Assembly (NCBI GenBank): GCA_947461325.1
Contig: CANHLD010000101.1
Location: 1 to 6,455 of the forward strand
DNA from: Comamonadaceae bacterium
GTDB taxonomy: Bacteria > Pseudomonadota > Gammaproteobacteria > Burkholderiales > Burkholderiaceae_C
Length of the DNA: 6,455 nucleotides
Direction: 5' to 3'
The position numbers were made by a program, and so were the translations under genes. Below the pieces are notes generated by a model. That model was given only the letters and a program-made list of their open reading frames with translations. It did no database searches and was not told where the DNA came from. This document shows, piece by piece, positions 5,986 through 6,455 of this stretch; the first letter of the stretch is position 1; the number at the start of each line of letters is the position of its first letter.

Positions 5986-6455
5986 TTAGCTTTTGTGTTG
6001 AGACGCTGGGTGGTGCGCATCTATAAACGTTTTTAAGAATGTCTTTTCAGACAGTAACTCTTCATGGTCTGGAAAAAATTGCAAACCTTCTTCTACCACC
6101 TCAAATGCCCTGGCTGGCTCCAGATTACAGCGCAAGGACCTGGCCAAAATGACAAACGTTAAAACAGGGGAATTGGGACCCTGCATGCGTTTGAGCTCTT
6201 CGAGCAACTCAACAGCCAATGACCAATCTTGCCTGGTACTGGCCAACAAGCCCGTGACGGCCAATATATCCTCAGAATAGGGGTACAGGTTGAGCGCTGC
6301 TTCACCCATTAGGTAAGCAAACTCATCGCGACCATCGCGCATCAAAGCTTGAATGGTTTGGCAGATTTCAGACGGTGTGTAACGCGATAAATCGCGTTCG
6401 TTGACCATGGCGCCAAGCTGCTGCTTGGTTGAAATTTCTTGAAGCAATAATGACA
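5986..6455 (-). CDS. Small TPR-like protein (TPR2), paralogue of TPR1, first base probably outside window
   Basis: The frame ends with TAA at 5986-5988 and stays open to the right edge. The last visible bases give '?TG' for the next codon. Placing the start there gives M-S-L-L-L-Q-E-I and a 156-residue protein, exactly the length of TPR1 with residue-by-residue alignment. An internal TTG at 6445-6447 is the next possible start but fits worse. Segments shared with TPR1 are LYPxSEDILAxTGLLA, RQDW, AVxLxExL, LRCNLEPxRA and a helical N-terminus. It should be a soluble, helical, peptide-binding TPR-like protein; I recognise no named gene and see no signal peptide. It converges on fliC2 rather than preceding it, unlike TPR1 and fliC1. 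A role in flagellin handling or regulation is inferred only from its location and paralogy. Confidence 0.85.
   Translation of the reverse strand, partial: SLLLQEISTKQQLGAMVNERDLSRYTPSEICQTIQALMRDGRDEFAYLMGEAALNLYPYSEDILAVTGLLASTRQDWSLAVELLEELKRMQGPNSPVLTFVILARSLRCNLEPARAFEVVEEGLQFFPDHEELLSEKTFLKTFIDAHHPASQHKS

Noticed and set aside
6445..6447. TTG as the TPR2 start
   Set aside because: The frame stays open upstream. A start at the edge codon (?TG) gives exactly the TPR1 length and alignment, so the TTG is more likely an internal Leu codon.
1..6455. CRISPR array, tRNA, rRNA, insertion sequence or prophage
   Set aside because: I saw no short regularly spaced repeats, no cloverleaf or rRNA-like sequence, and no transposase or integrase frame.

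Overview
The window is a flagellin locus from what looks like a Gram-negative, flagellated bacterium. The flagellin ends (MAVINTNVKAL, LSTGKRINSSRDDAAG) and the central domain style suggest a Betaproteobacterium, probably Burkholderiales/Comamonadaceae. This is an inference from protein style and roughly 50% GC by eye; there is no rRNA or housekeeping gene to prove it.

Layout. Positions 1-2732 (minus strand) hold a very large flagellin gene, here fliC1. It has 910 visible codons, and its C-terminal end lies outside the window. Upstream of it on the same strand, at 2872-3342, is a 156-residue helical TPR-like protein, TPR1. A 405-bp intergenic region (3343-3747) follows, from which transcription diverges. 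A complete second flagellin, fliC2 (736 residues), lies on the plus strand at 3748-5958. It converges, across a short bidirectional hairpin terminator (5960-5979), with a paralogous TPR-like gene, TPR2, on the minus strand (5986 to the right edge). TPR2's start codon is most likely cut by one base at the edge.

Control. Three strong matches to the sigma-54 (RpoN) -24/-12 promoter, TGGCAC-N5-TTGC(A/T), sit directly upstream of fliC1, TPR1 and fliC2, each with exact spacing. This suggests that the module is switched on by RpoN plus a flagellar enhancer-binding activator, instead of the sigma-28 control usual for flagellins. A weaker sigma-28-like box overlapping an 8-bp inverted repeat lies further upstream of fliC2. 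fliC1 and TPR1 have good Shine-Dalgarno sequences; fliC2 has none.

How the genes may work together. Both flagellins have conserved N-terminal D0/D1 regions and share a duplicated module of about 215 residues built on 'ING' motifs in the surface-exposed domain. FliC1 also carries two tandem copies of a beta-type repeat of about 115 residues. The small TPR proteins, one beside each flagellin, have no function provable from sequence. Their pairing with the flagellins makes a flagellin-dedicated chaperone or regulator the most interesting hypothesis in the window.
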